Shown here: positions 43,480 through 51,412 of the stretch, one piece after another
How the letters are laid out: every line of letters starts with the position of its first letter
Numbering within the stretch: the stretch's first letter is position 1
DNA from: JAJKIV01 sp036741775
GTDB taxonomy: Bacteria > Gemmatimonadota > Gemmatimonadetes > Gemmatimonadales > Gemmatimonadaceae
Direction of reading: 5' to 3'
Assembly: GCA_036741775.1 (NCBI GenBank)
Contig: DAINRQ010000004.1
Location: 1-64,000, forward strand
Length of the DNA stretch: 64,000 nucleotides
The notes under the pieces: model-generated
Seen by the model: only the letters and a program-made list of their open reading frames with translations
The model's database searches: none
What the model was told of the DNA's origin: nothing
Made by a program: the position numbers and the translations under genes

Positions 43480-43923
43480 ATGTTCCGCCGAACTGCAGTG
43501 ACGTTAGGCATGGTGGTCGCGTTCGGGGCCGGGTGCGCGTCGCGCGGGACCAGCACGGTCAGCCCCGAGGTCGATCCGGATGTGATCACCATCGACCAGA
43601 TTGTTCGGTCGAAGGCGACGAACGCCTACGACCTCATCGCGTCGATCCGCCCGCAGATGTTCACGGCGCACGGTGCGCCCACCACGCGCGGCCAGCAACC
43701 GTCAACACAGGGGCGGCAGGCGCTTCCCGTGGTCGTGTATATCGACAACGTGAAAGTCGGTCCAATTGCCGAGCTCAAGACGCTCGGCACGGTGGACCTG
43801 CGGGAGATCCGCTACCTGAGTCCGCGGGTAGCAACGGACCGCTGGGGGCTCAACCACGCCGGCGGCGTCATTCACGTCACGACCATCCAGGGACTCGGCC
43901 CGGATACGACGACGTCGCAGTGA
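43480..43923 (+). CDS. Stand-alone TonB-plug-domain lipoprotein
   Basis: 147 residues from the ATG at 43480. A lipoprotein signal ends in GAGC, giving a mature protein of about 125 residues. It reads like a lone receptor plug: ITIDQIVRSKATNAYDLIASI, then ALPVVVYIDNVKVGP, LKTLGTVDLREIRYLSP and HAGGVIHVTT, which match the DALRGRPSGV...VPVVYVDGV...I..IEVLRG..GV plug pattern. There is no barrel. Similar one-domain lipoproteins recur in Gemmatimonadota-like genomes. A membrane-tethered plug without a pore might cover another channel or bind TonB_C proteins such as the one at 8557; this is speculation. It is convergent with recQ. Confidence 0.7.
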   Translation: MFRRTAVTLGMVVAFGAGCASRGTSTVSPEVDPDVITIDQIVRSKATNAYDLIASIRPQMFTAHGAPTTRGQQPSTQGRQALPVVVYIDNVKVGPIAELKTLGTVDLREIRYLSPRVATDRWGLNHAGGVIHVTTIQGLGPDTTTSQ

Positions 43924-43927
43924 CGTC

Positions 43928-45427
43928 TCAGGCCATCGCCGCGATGCGGCGGGCCGACCACCTCGCCATCTCGTCGCACGCATCGCAGTTGCCGCACTCC
44001 CAGTCCGGCGTCACTTCCTCGCCGAAATACTCGAGGATGTAGCGCGTGCGGCACTGCGCCGTCTGGCAGAAGGCGATGATCGAGCGAAGCTTCGACTGGT
44101 CCCGCGCGCGGCGCTCCTCGTAATCGATCAGGTCCGCGCTGAGGTCGCACGCCACGAGGTTGTTGCGCAGCCGCTCCCACCGCCCGCCGCGATGTTCGCG
44201 CACCAGCCCGTGACGCTTGAGCAGCACCATCACGATGCGCGCTTTTCGGTGCGGGACGCCCGACTGGTTCGCCAGGTCATCCACGTGCACGGGCGTGTTC
44301 AGCGGCACGGACTCGAGTACGAGCGCCACGCGCGCCGCTTCCTCGACTTCCGGATACTTTCCGCCCAGGAAGTAGGACTGAATCCGGCGATCCTCCACCC
44401 GATAGAGCACCGTGCAGACAGCCGGGAACCCGTCGCGTCCGGCGCGACCCGCTTCCTGATAGTAGGACTCCACCGAGCCGGGGAAGTGGTAGTGGACCAC
44501 GAACCGGAGGTCCTGCTTATCGATGCCCAGGCCGAACGCGTTCGTCGCGATCATGGACTTGAGCTCACCGGCCATGAACCGGTCCTGTGTCTCCCGGCGG
44601 TCGGCCGCCGGCATTTTCCCGTGGTAGAGACCGACCTCGTAGTGCTCACGCAAGTGCTCGAACAGCCGCTCCGCCTCGCGAATCGTCGCGAGGTAGATGA
44701 CACCCGAGCCGTCGGTCTCGCGCAGGATACGATCGAGCGCCTCATCCTTCACGGCATTGTTGACGGCGCGCACGACCTCGAATCGCAGATTCGGGCGCGC
44801 AAATCCCATGACGCTCACCTGTGGATTGCGCATCCCGAGCTGTCGGATGATATCGCCACGGACTTCCGCCGTGGCGGTCGCCGTGAGCGCGAGGACGGGC
44901 GGGCGACCGAGACGCGTCGCGATGGAGCCAAGCGTTAGGAAGTCGGGACGGAAGTCGTGGCCCCACTGACTCACGCAGTGCGCCTCGTCGACGACGAACA
45001 GGCTGACCTTCCGCGCGAGGAGTCGCTCGAAGAAGTCACGGTCCTTGAAGCGCTCTGGGGTCACGTAGAGAATCGAGCCTTCGCCGTCCTGTAGCTGGCG
45101 ATGCGTCTCGCGCGTTGCCGGTCCGGAGAGGTGTGAGTGTACCGCCAGCGCTTCGACGCCGACCGCGTTCAACTTGTCCTGCTGGTCCTTCATGAGCGCG
45201 ATCAGTGGGCTGACGACGACGGTGAGCCCCGGGAACATGAGTGCGGGAAGCTGATAGATCAGCGACTTCCCGCTTCCGGTTGGCATCACGACGACTGCAT
45301 CACGCCCATCGAGGAGCGCCTGCATGGGCTCCCACTGACCAGGCTGAAAATCCACGTGTCCGAAACGTTGCGTGAGGAGATCACGCGCGCGTCGGAAAGA
45401 CACGTGCTGTTGTCCAGACTTCGGCAT
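43928..45427 (-). CDS. recQ: RecQ-family ATP-dependent DNA helicase
   Basis: 499 residues from the ATG at 45427. Helicase motifs: PGQWEPMQALLDGRD (Q/0), MPTGSGKSLIYQLPAL (I), VVSPLIALMKDQQ (Ia), VVDEAHCVSQWGHDFRPDF (II and the aromatic loop), LALTATAT (III), GVIYLATIREAERL (IV), ATNAFGLGIDKQDLRFVVH (V) and QEAGRAGRDG (VI). An RQC-type zinc site is present near the C-terminus (FCQTAQCRTR and CGNCDACDEM), but there is no HRDC domain, so it is shorter than E. coli RecQ. It unwinds 3'-5' in recombination and fork repair. Its C-terminal codon faces that of the plug lipoprotein with 4 bases between. Confidence 0.93.
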   Translation of the reverse strand: MPKSGQQHVSFRRARDLLTQRFGHVDFQPGQWEPMQALLDGRDAVVVMPTGSGKSLIYQLPALMFPGLTVVVSPLIALMKDQQDKLNAVGVEALAVHSHLSGPATRETHRQLQDGEGSILYVTPERFKDRDFFERLLARKVSLFVVDEAHCVSQWGHDFRPDFLTLGSIATRLGRPPVLALTATATAEVRGDIIRQLGMRNPQVSVMGFARPNLRFEVVRAVNNAVKDEALDRILRETDGSGVIYLATIREAERLFEHLREHYEVGLYHGKMPAADRRETQDRFMAGELKSMIATNAFGLGIDKQDLRFVVHYHFPGSVESYYQEAGRAGRDGFPAVCTVLYRVEDRRIQSYFLGGKYPEVEEAARVALVLESVPLNTPVHVDDLANQSGVPHRKARIVMVLLKRHGLVREHRGGRWERLRNNLVACDLSADLIDYEERRARDQSKLRSIIAFCQTAQCRTRYILEYFGEEVTPDWECGNCDACDEMARWSARRIAAMA

Positions 45428-45630
45428 GCCGCGCACCGAGGCACATTCCGTTCCGCGTTCTGCGTTCGATCACGCCATGACGGGCTGCTCCTCGCTCATA
45501 CGGTACGGGCGGCTTTCGGCGGAGCACACTCGACTGGCGTCACGCTTGCATGACGTTGGGGTTCCCGTCACACGTCGTCGGGCGAACGCCTCGAGCGACG
45601 CCGTGAGCGACGGGTCACCTCGGAGGACAG

Positions 45631-45846
45631 ATGGCGGAGATCAAGGTCGAGCCGAAGCGCGGCGGGCTGGGATGGCTGTGGGCAATCATTCTGATCGCGT
45701 TGCTCGCGGTCGCTGCCTGGTACCTGCTCGCAGATCGAGGGACGCCCACCATGACGTCGCCCGCGGACTCGGTTCGCACGTCGATGACGGAGCCCGTGCG
45801 ACCGATGATCTCATTCGGGTGGACGGAGGGACGGAGCAATGGCTGA
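45631..45846 (+). CDS. Small single-span membrane protein of PRC operon
   Basis: 71 residues with a strong Shine-Dalgarno (CGGAGGAC) before the ATG. An Arg/Lys-rich N-terminus (MAEIKVEPKRGGLG) leads into one transmembrane helix (WLWAIILIALLAVAAWYLLA, about 17-36) and a short hydrophilic periplasmic tail rich in Thr, Ser and Pro. The next gene starts eight bases before its stop, so the two are co-translated. A possible membrane dock for the PRC-barrel protein. No recognised family. Confidence 0.7.
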   Translation: MAEIKVEPKRGGLGWLWAIILIALLAVAAWYLLADRGTPTMTSPADSVRTSMTEPVRPMISFGWTEGRSNG

Positions 45847-46675
45847 TCGAAATGCGCGGCGCGGCCTCCGCGATGAGGCTGGCGTCGGACCGAACCCCAA
45901 CGACGCACGCCGACTCGTTCCGCTGAAAGAGCTGGACGACTTCCGCGTCGCCGACGGAGAGCCCGACATTCGCGGCTGGAACGTGTACACGGCCACTGGA
46001 CGCGAAATCGGCGACATCGAAGACCTGCTCGTGGACACCGACATGGGCGAGGTCGTGATGGTCGACATCGATCTCAAGCGAGATGACCGCCATACCCTGG
46101 CGCCCATCAAGGCGGCCTGGATCGATCGTCCCAACCGTCGCGTCGTGCTCAACACGGCCATGTTCGAAGTGGACGATGACATTCCCGCACTGCGTCGCCG
46201 CGGCGGGGCGGTCGAGAGTGAATCCGTACGGCATTTCAACGAGCGCTATGAGCGAGCGTATGGCGCCGACGGCTGGGACCGTGACCGCGACATCGCGATC
46301 CGCCATGCCAACGACGACTTCCGCATCTCGCGCTCGGCGCCCCCGCCTCCCCCCGTCGCGACCGAGTCGCGCCCCGTCGTTGAGGATCGGTATCCTGACC
46401 ACCCCGTCGACCTGGACGTCGAGCGCGTCGCCGACCGCACCCCACCGCCCGTAACCAGCGCGGCCGGCGAGACGCTTCAGCCCGAGCGGCGCCGTTACGT
46501 GCGGTACGCACCGTCACGCGACAACGTCGTCATGGATGAGGCGGCGCGCCGCAGGGCCGAGCGGGCGGACCTGACACCGGCGGAGACGGAACGACTCAGG
46601 CAGCAGTCGGGCGATCTAACGCGGGACGCGCGCGACACACTCGTCAATCCGCCGCCCACGGACGAGCGAAGGTAG
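45839..46675 (+). CDS. PRC-barrel domain protein
   Basis: 278 residues. The PRC barrel is at about residues 25-110: LVPLKELDDFRVADGEPDIRGWNVY, GREIGDIEDLLVDTDMGEVVMVDID, LAPIKAAWIDRPNRRVVL. The rest is low-complexity and charged, with a YERAYGADGWDRDRDIAIRHA segment, PPPPPV, and a C-terminal RRRAERADLTPAETERLRQQ helix. PRC barrels occur in RimM and photosystem H subunits, and as stress proteins in soil bacteria. It overlaps the membrane peptide gene and precedes a PAP2 phosphatase gene by 30 bases. No signal peptide, so probably cytoplasmic, perhaps held at the membrane by the small upstream protein. Confidence 0.78.
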   Translation: MADRNARRGLRDEAGVGPNPNDARRLVPLKELDDFRVADGEPDIRGWNVYTATGREIGDIEDLLVDTDMGEVVMVDIDLKRDDRHTLAPIKAAWIDRPNRRVVLNTAMFEVDDDIPALRRRGGAVESESVRHFNERYERAYGADGWDRDRDIAIRHANDDFRISRSAPPPPPVATESRPVVEDRYPDHPVDLDVERVADRTPPPVTSAAGETLQPERRRYVRYAPSRDNVVMDEAARRRAERADLTPAETERLRQQSGDLTRDARDTLVNPPPTDERR

Positions 46676-46705
46676 AGCTCGGCTCCACAGACCGGCGACG
46701 GCGCG

Positions 46706-47467
46706 ATGCGGCGCGACCCGACCACGGGCCACGCGATCACGAGCGATAATTCGCATCACTGGCGGCGCGTGGTCGTCGTGACCGTCGTCGGGTTCGTTGT
46801 CGCATTCGCTGTTGGCGCCGGGTTCGCCGTATGGCTGCAGTCCACTGGCGACTGGAGCGCCGGACTCCCGTGGGAGCGCGAGTTGCTGCTCCGCATGGAT
46901 CCGTCGGCGCCCGCAGTCATCGACTGGATCATGCTCGCGCTGCCGTGGCTCGGCACGAACCTGACGCTGGCTCCTATTATCGCCGTCGTCGCGTTCTGGC
47001 TGTGGCGAAAGCAGGGGCGGCCTGAGATCGCGATGGAACTGGTGCTTGCCGTACTCGGCAGCTTGCTGCTCAACGCGCTGATGAAAGACGTGTTCGACAG
47101 ACCGCGACCTGATCTATGGCCCCGGCGCGGTCAGTACGAGTGGGCCGCGTACCCGAGTGGCCATGCGATTGTCGGGATTGCGGTGTATTTCACGATTACT
47201 CGGGTGATCTACCGCGAGTTGCGCTGGAAATGGCCGTACGCTGTCGCCATCTCCCTGCTTGCGGTGAGCCTCTATTCCCGGCTCTATCTGGGCGTACATT
47301 GGCCGACCGACGTGATCGGCGGCCTCCTTCTGGGGGCGGTGTGGCTGGCGGTCGTTCAGATTGCGTTCGCGCCGTTCCACGCCAATCGGCGGGTGCGAGA
47401 GAACGCCGTGCCGCCCAATGCGGAGGCGATCAGCGGGCGTTCCTCGGTCGAGCGCGCTGGGGCGTAG
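46706..47467 (+). CDS. PAP2-family membrane phosphatase
   Basis: 253 residues with five or six transmembrane helices and complete motifs: KX6RP (KDVFDRPRP), PSGH (AAYPSGHAI) and SRX5HX3D (SRLYLGVHWPTD). The N-terminal helix VVVVTVVGFVVAFAVGAGFAV is followed by a periplasmic loop WSAGLPWERELLLRMDP. Compared with the exported version at 14791 it is an integral, multi-span enzyme of the BacA-independent undecaprenyl pyrophosphatase (PgpB-like) kind. It probably dephosphorylates lipid pyrophosphates on the outer leaflet. It is third in the operon with the small membrane and PRC-barrel proteins. Confidence 0.88.
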   Translation: MRRDPTTGHAITSDNSHHWRRVVVVTVVGFVVAFAVGAGFAVWLQSTGDWSAGLPWERELLLRMDPSAPAVIDWIMLALPWLGTNLTLAPIIAVVAFWLWRKQGRPEIAMELVLAVLGSLLLNALMKDVFDRPRPDLWPRRGQYEWAAYPSGHAIVGIAVYFTITRVIYRELRWKWPYAVAISLLAVSLYSRLYLGVHWPTDVIGGLLLGAVWLAVVQIAFAPFHANRRVRENAVPPNAEAISGRSSVERAGA

Positions 47468-47560
47468 CGGGCGAAGGAACACGTTCCGGGAACCAGGTGC
47501 GGTCCTGGCCGGTAGATCACGCAGCGCGAGCCGCTAACGCGACCTTCCGACAATCCGAGC

Positions 47561-47684
47561 GAAGCGGCCATTAGGCCGCGCAGTCGAGGATCGTAGGCAT
47601 CCCGACCGAGGGGTGCCTCTTACCGGGAGGAGCGCCGATTTTTCGACTGCGGCACCTGACGGCGCCTCCGCTCGGAATGACAAC
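47561..47684. repeat. CATTCCGAGCG-family composite repeat
   Basis: The 238-base gap 47468-47705 contains CCGAGCGAAGCGGCCATTAGG, CGCAGTCGAGGATCG, CCCGACCGAGGGGTGCCTCTT and, at the end, CCTCCGCTCGGAATGAC in inverted sense. These are the same building blocks as at 5.9 kb and 31.1-31.5 kb. No gene is visible. Confidence 0.6.
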
Positions 47685-47705
47685 GCAGAGCCCACCACCA
47701 CGACC

Positions 47706-48641
47706 ATGATCATCAAGAAGCCCGACGACATTTCCTCGTCCGAGATCACTCCGGAGCATGTGTACGTCAACCGGCGTGAGTTCCTTCGCGCCGCCGGACT
47801 CATCGGGGTCGCCGGTGCCGCCGCGTCCACCGCAGCGCTCGTAGGCCGATCGGGGCGAGATGAAGCCCCCCAGGGGCCTCAGGCTCGGGATGAGTTGACC
47901 CCGTACGAGGACGTCACGACCTACAACAACTTCTACGAGTTCGGCACCGACAAGTCGGACCCGGCGGAGAACGCGAAGGGCTTCAAAACGAAGCCATGGA
48001 GCGTTCGCGTCGAGGGGCTCGTCGGCAAACCGGCGACCTACGACCTCGAGGAGTTCATCAAGCCGCACAAGCTCGAGGAGCGCGTCTACCGGATGCGGTG
48101 TGTCGAGGGGTGGTCCATGGTGATCCCATGGCTCGGCTTCCCCATGGCGGACCTCATCAAGCGCGTTCAACCGCTCGGGTCCGCGAAGTACGTCGAGTTC
48201 CAGACCCTGCATGATCCGAGGCAGATGCCGGGTCAGCGTTCCGGTGTGCTTCCCTGGCCGTACACCGAGGGGTTGCGACTCGACGAGGCCATGCACCCGC
48301 TCGCGATCTTCGCGGTGGGGTTGTACGGCAAGACGTTGCTGCCACAGAACGGGGCGCCGTTCCGCATCGTGGTGCCGTGGAAGTACGGGTTCAAGGGCGC
48401 GAAGTCCATCGTGCGTATCCGGTTCACGGACACGCAGCCGAAGACGGCGTGGAATGAGGCGGCGCCAAACGAATACGGGTTCTACGCAAACGTGAACCCC
48501 GAGGTCGATCACCCGCGCTGGAGTCAGGCGCGAGAGCGCCGCATCGGCGAGTTCCGACGGCGGCCGACGCTCATGTTCAACGGATATGCCGATCAGGTGG
48601 GCCATCTCTATCGCGGGATGGACCTCCGCAAGCTTTACTGA
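47706..48641 (+). CDS. msrP: Periplasmic methionine-sulfoxide reductase catalytic subunit (molybdoenzyme)
   Basis: 311 residues from the ATG at 47706. A Tat signal is present (VNRREFLRAAGLIGVAGAAA). The molybdenum-binding cysteine is Cys132 in VYRMRCVEGWSMVIPWLGFPM; PWSVRVEGLVGKPATYDLEEF and VVPWKYGFKGAKSIVRIRF are typical of MsrP (YedY). The enzyme reduces methionine sulfoxide in periplasmic proteins, with electrons passed from the quinone pool by MsrQ. The msrQ gene starts four bases after this stop. The length and KLEERVYRMRC motif match E. coli MsrP closely. Confidence 0.93.
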   Translation: MIIKKPDDISSSEITPEHVYVNRREFLRAAGLIGVAGAAASTAALVGRSGRDEAPQGPQARDELTPYEDVTTYNNFYEFGTDKSDPAENAKGFKTKPWSVRVEGLVGKPATYDLEEFIKPHKLEERVYRMRCVEGWSMVIPWLGFPMADLIKRVQPLGSAKYVEFQTLHDPRQMPGQRSGVLPWPYTEGLRLDEAMHPLAIFAVGLYGKTLLPQNGAPFRIVVPWKYGFKGAKSIVRIRFTDTQPKTAWNEAAPNEYGFYANVNPEVDHPRWSQARERRIGEFRRRPTLMFNGYADQVGHLYRGMDLRKLY

Positions 48642-48645
48642 TCGG

Positions 48646-49305
48646 ATGACGCCCCCGCGCTGGCTGCGGCCGCTCGTGTTCGTCGCGGCCCTGGGTCCCG
48701 CGGTGTGGGTCGTGGCCGCGATCGCATCGGACTTCTTCAACGGGACTCGACTCCTCGGCTCGAATCCCATCAAGGAAGCGGAGCACTTCACCGGCCGATG
48801 GGTGCTTCGGTTTCTCGTACTCACGCTCGCCGTCACCCCGGCCCGCCAGCTGATGGGGTGGAACTGGCTGCAGAAGTATCGCCGCATGTTCGGCCTGTTC
48901 GCGTTTTCCTACGCGTTACTCCACCTCCTCATCTACTTCCTGCTCGACCTCGAGCTGATGTGGGGCGAGCTCTGGGCCGACATTGTCGAGCGGCCGTACA
49001 TCACCATCGGTATGACGGCGTTTGTTTTACTCGTGCCCCTCGCCGTCACCTCGACGGCCAGGATGGTGAAGCGGCTCGGTGGCAAACGCTGGGCGGCGCT
49101 GCACCGGACCGTGTACGTCATCGTCGTCCTCGGCACCATTCATTTCTGGATGGCGGTGAAACGCGATCTCACGGATCCGGTGATCTATGCGCTGGTCTTC
49201 GCATGCTTGTTAGGCTACCGACTGGTGCAGTGGAGACGCCGTCGAGCCAGGGTGCGCGCCGGCGTGGACGGGGTCGCTCCGGCCCAGAGGCGCGTCACCG
49301 CCTGA
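48646..49305 (+). CDS. msrQ: Haem-binding membrane subunit of MsrPQ
   Basis: 219 residues with six hydrophobic helices: LRPLVFVAALGPAVWVVAAI, RWVLRFLVLTLAVTPARQL, MFGLFAFSYALLHLLIYFL, YITIGMTAFVLLVPLAVTS, VYVIVVLGTIHFWMAV and DPVIYALVFACLLGYRLV. Haem-ligand histidines are in ALLHLLIY, ALHRTVYVI and TIHFWM, and the TSTARMVKRLGGKRWAALHR loop is the family signature. It takes electrons from quinol or flavin and gives them to MsrP. The start at ATG 48646 is just after the msrP stop. Its last 11 bases overlap the end of the convergent globin gene. Confidence 0.93.
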   Translation: MTPPRWLRPLVFVAALGPAVWVVAAIASDFFNGTRLLGSNPIKEAEHFTGRWVLRFLVLTLAVTPARQLMGWNWLQKYRRMFGLFAFSYALLHLLIYFLLDLELMWGELWADIVERPYITIGMTAFVLLVPLAVTSTARMVKRLGGKRWAALHRTVYVIVVLGTIHFWMAVKRDLTDPVIYALVFACLLGYRLVQWRRRRARVRAGVDGVAPAQRRVTA

Positions 49306-49732
49306 GCGCCCACTCTCCAGTCACCTTCATCGCGCCGCGTCGCATCAACGCGGAGATCAGCGCGTACGCCTCGGTCCACGCGCTTCGCGCCTCGGGTGTG
49401 AAGTCAGCGCCCAGTCGCTCGTCGAGCGTGCCCATCAAGGCGGAGCCGAAGTCGGTATAGTGTTCATCGACGATGCCGTACGTCGCGTGCCGTTCCCCGA
49501 GCTGCTTCAGCGCTGGAACGAGACGCTCGGGCGCGTCGAGCCACTGTACGATCAGCTCGAGCATGCTACTCAGCTTGCGGGCCTGGTCGTTGGAAACGGT
49601 CGACGAGAACAAACGCCGGAGATCGGGATCGATCTCGAACAAGCGGCGATAAAAGGTGGTTTCGAACTCGGGCGCCTGCTCAGCCAGGCGCCTCCAGGTC
49701 GTCATCACCAGAAGTCTGCGTTCGGACGTCAT
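49295..49732 (-). CDS. Single-domain bacterial globin
   Basis: 145 residues. Globin helices are recognisable: the proximal His is His82 in ALKQLGERHATYGI, with Phe42 in the CD corner (RRLFSSTV) and Tyr28 at the B10 position (TTFYRRLF). This Tyr and the His-Glu/Tyr surroundings resemble flavohaemoglobin globin domains, but no FAD/NAD domain follows, so it is a single-domain (Vgb/SDgb) type. Likely role is NO dioxygenation or oxygen handling. It is convergent with msrQ and shares 11 bases with it, so their 3' ends are antisense to each other. The frame is preceded by GGAGT upstream of ATG. Confidence 0.87.
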   Translation of the reverse strand: MTSERRLLVMTTWRRLAEQAPEFETTFYRRLFEIDPDLRRLFSSTVSNDQARKLSSMLELIVQWLDAPERLVPALKQLGERHATYGIVDEHYTDFGSALMGTLDERLGADFTPEARSAWTEAYALISALMRRGAMKVTGEWALRR

Positions 49733-49855
49733 GGTACTCCTCTATGTGAATCAGGCGTGTGGCCGTTATGGGCCGCGCGGCGCAACCCGACGGGCGCGCG
49801 GTGCCGGCCATTGGTCTTCTCGAGGTTCGCGTCATTCTCCGCAGGGCTGCCGTGA

Positions 49856-50389
49856 TCAGCCGTCGATGAGCTGAGCCGCACGGTCCAGCGCTGCCGCCAC
49901 CGTGTCGACATCTTCCAAATCGACAACAACGTCAGCGACGGCTCGGCGTACCGCCTCGAGCGAGGCGTACGCTTCCCCCACACACTCCTCCATCCCGTCG
50001 GGCGAGCGGACCGTCAGGTCGCGTTGAAGTCGCCCGATCTCGAGCGCGAGCGTTGCCACGGCGCGCGGCGCCTGGCGCCCGCCGTCGATTCGCGCTTGTG
50101 CGTGAACGAGCACTCGGCCGATCGTCTCGAGCCGATCGGGCGCCGCCGGCCGGTGTTGTGACGGGAGCATCGGTCGCGAGCGCGGACCCTCACTCGGAGC
50201 AACCGGGGTTGCGGGTGGAGTGACGGCGCGGGCCTGTGTTTCTCCGACCACAGTGCTAGCGCCAAGAACGAGCGCGGCGAGGGTCCGTGCCGAACGACGC
50301 GCGGAGCCGTTCGACTCCGTTCCGCCCCACTGGATGAGCTCGGCACTGAGTGCCTCGTGTAGCACGTCGAGGTATGTGTGTCGTGCCAT
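49856..50389 (-). CDS. Hypothetical cytoplasmic protein
   Basis: 177 residues from the ATG at 50389, with AGGAGAGAAG upstream. It is Ala/Arg-rich with a helical C-terminal half (RLETIGRVLVHAQARIDGGRQ, ALEIGRLQRDLTV, ASLEAVRRAVADVVVDLEDVDTVAAALDRAAQLIDG). The start is MARHTYLDVLHEALSAELIQ; a weakly hydrophobic segment (RTLAALVLGASTVVG) is too short and polar to be a secure membrane helix. I do not recognise a family. The C-terminal four-helix-like pattern suggests a small bundle or a dimerisation part. Confidence 0.55.
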   Translation of the reverse strand: MARHTYLDVLHEALSAELIQWGGTESNGSARRSARTLAALVLGASTVVGETQARAVTPPATPVAPSEGPRSRPMLPSQHRPAAPDRLETIGRVLVHAQARIDGGRQAPRAVATLALEIGRLQRDLTVRSPDGMEECVGEAYASLEAVRRAVADVVVDLEDVDTVAAALDRAAQLIDG

Positions 50390-50917
50390 TGGACTTCTCT
50401 CCTGTCGAGCCGCCGGTCGGGCGGCGGTTCTTGTCGATATCGGATCGCTAGCGCGCGTCATCGGAGTTCTCGGGATCGAACGCGCCGCCGTGTTCAGAAC
50501 GGAGGGAACGGTACGACGGCGCCATCACCTCGAAATCAACGCGCCGTCGGCTCCGTTGCCCGCACTGCAAGTCTTTCAAACACAATGCGGTACATGGACC
50601 GCGGCCTCGCCGCGCGAGGCGGGGCGGCGGTCAGTTCCGTCGCCGGAAGACTTTCCGGTGATAGCGCTGGAGCCGTCGCGCTACCTCTCCTGCGCTTTTT
50701 GGTAGGCGTTTCCGGACACGGAAACAGGACAGGGGAACGACCGCACAGGACGCCGTGGTCCCAGCAGCCGTTCCCCCTCATGTAGGCTCGTTGCGAGCAC
50801 GATTTCTCAGTGCCGAGCCGTCATCCCGTTAAATCTGCTATTCCCGTCCGCCCGGTCTCATGCCTTTCCCGACTGCCTGCGATGCTCGGAAGAGCGGTCG
50901 GAGACTCGGAGCACGCG
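50390..50917. repeat. Intergenic region with a GGCCGTTCCCC-family repeat
   Basis: 528 bases without a gene I can support. A diverged member of the hairpin family lies at 50731-50790 (AGGGGAACGACC, GTGGTCCCAGCAGCCGTTCC, then TAGGCTCGTTGCGAGC). A 7-bp GTTTCCG/CGGAAAC hairpin at about 50708-50725 precedes it. Near 50410 there is GAGCCGCCGGTCGGGCGGCGG, a GC hairpin upstream of the minus-strand gene. Confidence 0.55.
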
Positions 50918-51412
50918 TCAGTCGCCCGGAGTTCGCGCAGCGCGGATCGCCTCGGCCAACGCGACGTGCACGCGACCGAGCAGCATCGGCGTCAACTCGC
51001 CGTCCGACGTGATGACTTTCCGCCGACCGTTGGCCTGGACGGTCGTCGAGTACGACACCTCGGCATCGCACTCTGCGCACATCGCGTAGTCGTCGCGCAA
51101 CGCGAACACGCGCTCTTTCTCGATGAGCGCGAAGATCCGAGCGACCTCGGCCGGTGCAATGGTGCCCGACGCCGAATCGAGCGGAGCACATGTGTTCGGG
51201 CACTCCGGTCGCGTCACCGCAATGAAACGACCGGTCGCGCTGTCCAGGACCGTGACGCGGTCAAGCGCGGACCCGCCCCCCGTACCAACGATGGCAATGC
51301 CCGCGCGCGCGCTCGGCGAAGACATCAGCAACCCCACAAGCGCGGGACCGAGGAGCGATGATAAAGCGATATGAAGCACGGCAGTTTGTGAGTCGGGATT
51401 AGATTCAGACAT
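50918..51412 (-). CDS. Hypothetical protein with paired-cysteine region
   Basis: 164 residues. A hydrophobic N-terminal segment (AVLHIALSSLLGPALVGLL, about 9-30) is a signal or anchor. The mature part has two cysteine motifs (TRPECPNTCAPLD and DDYAMCAECDAEVSYS) and a helix (AEVARIFALIEKERVF) followed by a strand pair (SYSTTVQANGRRKVITSDGE). The order resembles secreted DUF6438-like domains, but the match is from memory and weak. Its start codon overlaps that of the divergent THUMP methyltransferase gene (51410-51413), leaving no room for promoters or ribosome sites of either gene outside coding sequence. Confidence 0.5.
   Translation of the reverse strand: MSESNPDSQTAVLHIALSSLLGPALVGLLMSSPSARAGIAIVGTGGGSALDRVTVLDSATGRFIAVTRPECPNTCAPLDSASGTIAPAEVARIFALIEKERVFALRDDYAMCAECDAEVSYSTTVQANGRRKVITSDGELTPMLLGRVHVALAEAIRAARTPGD

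Noticed and set aside
50760..50790. Intrinsic terminator for the 49.8-kb hypothetical gene or its neighbours
   Set aside because: A GC hairpin exists in the repeat but no T-run follows on either strand.
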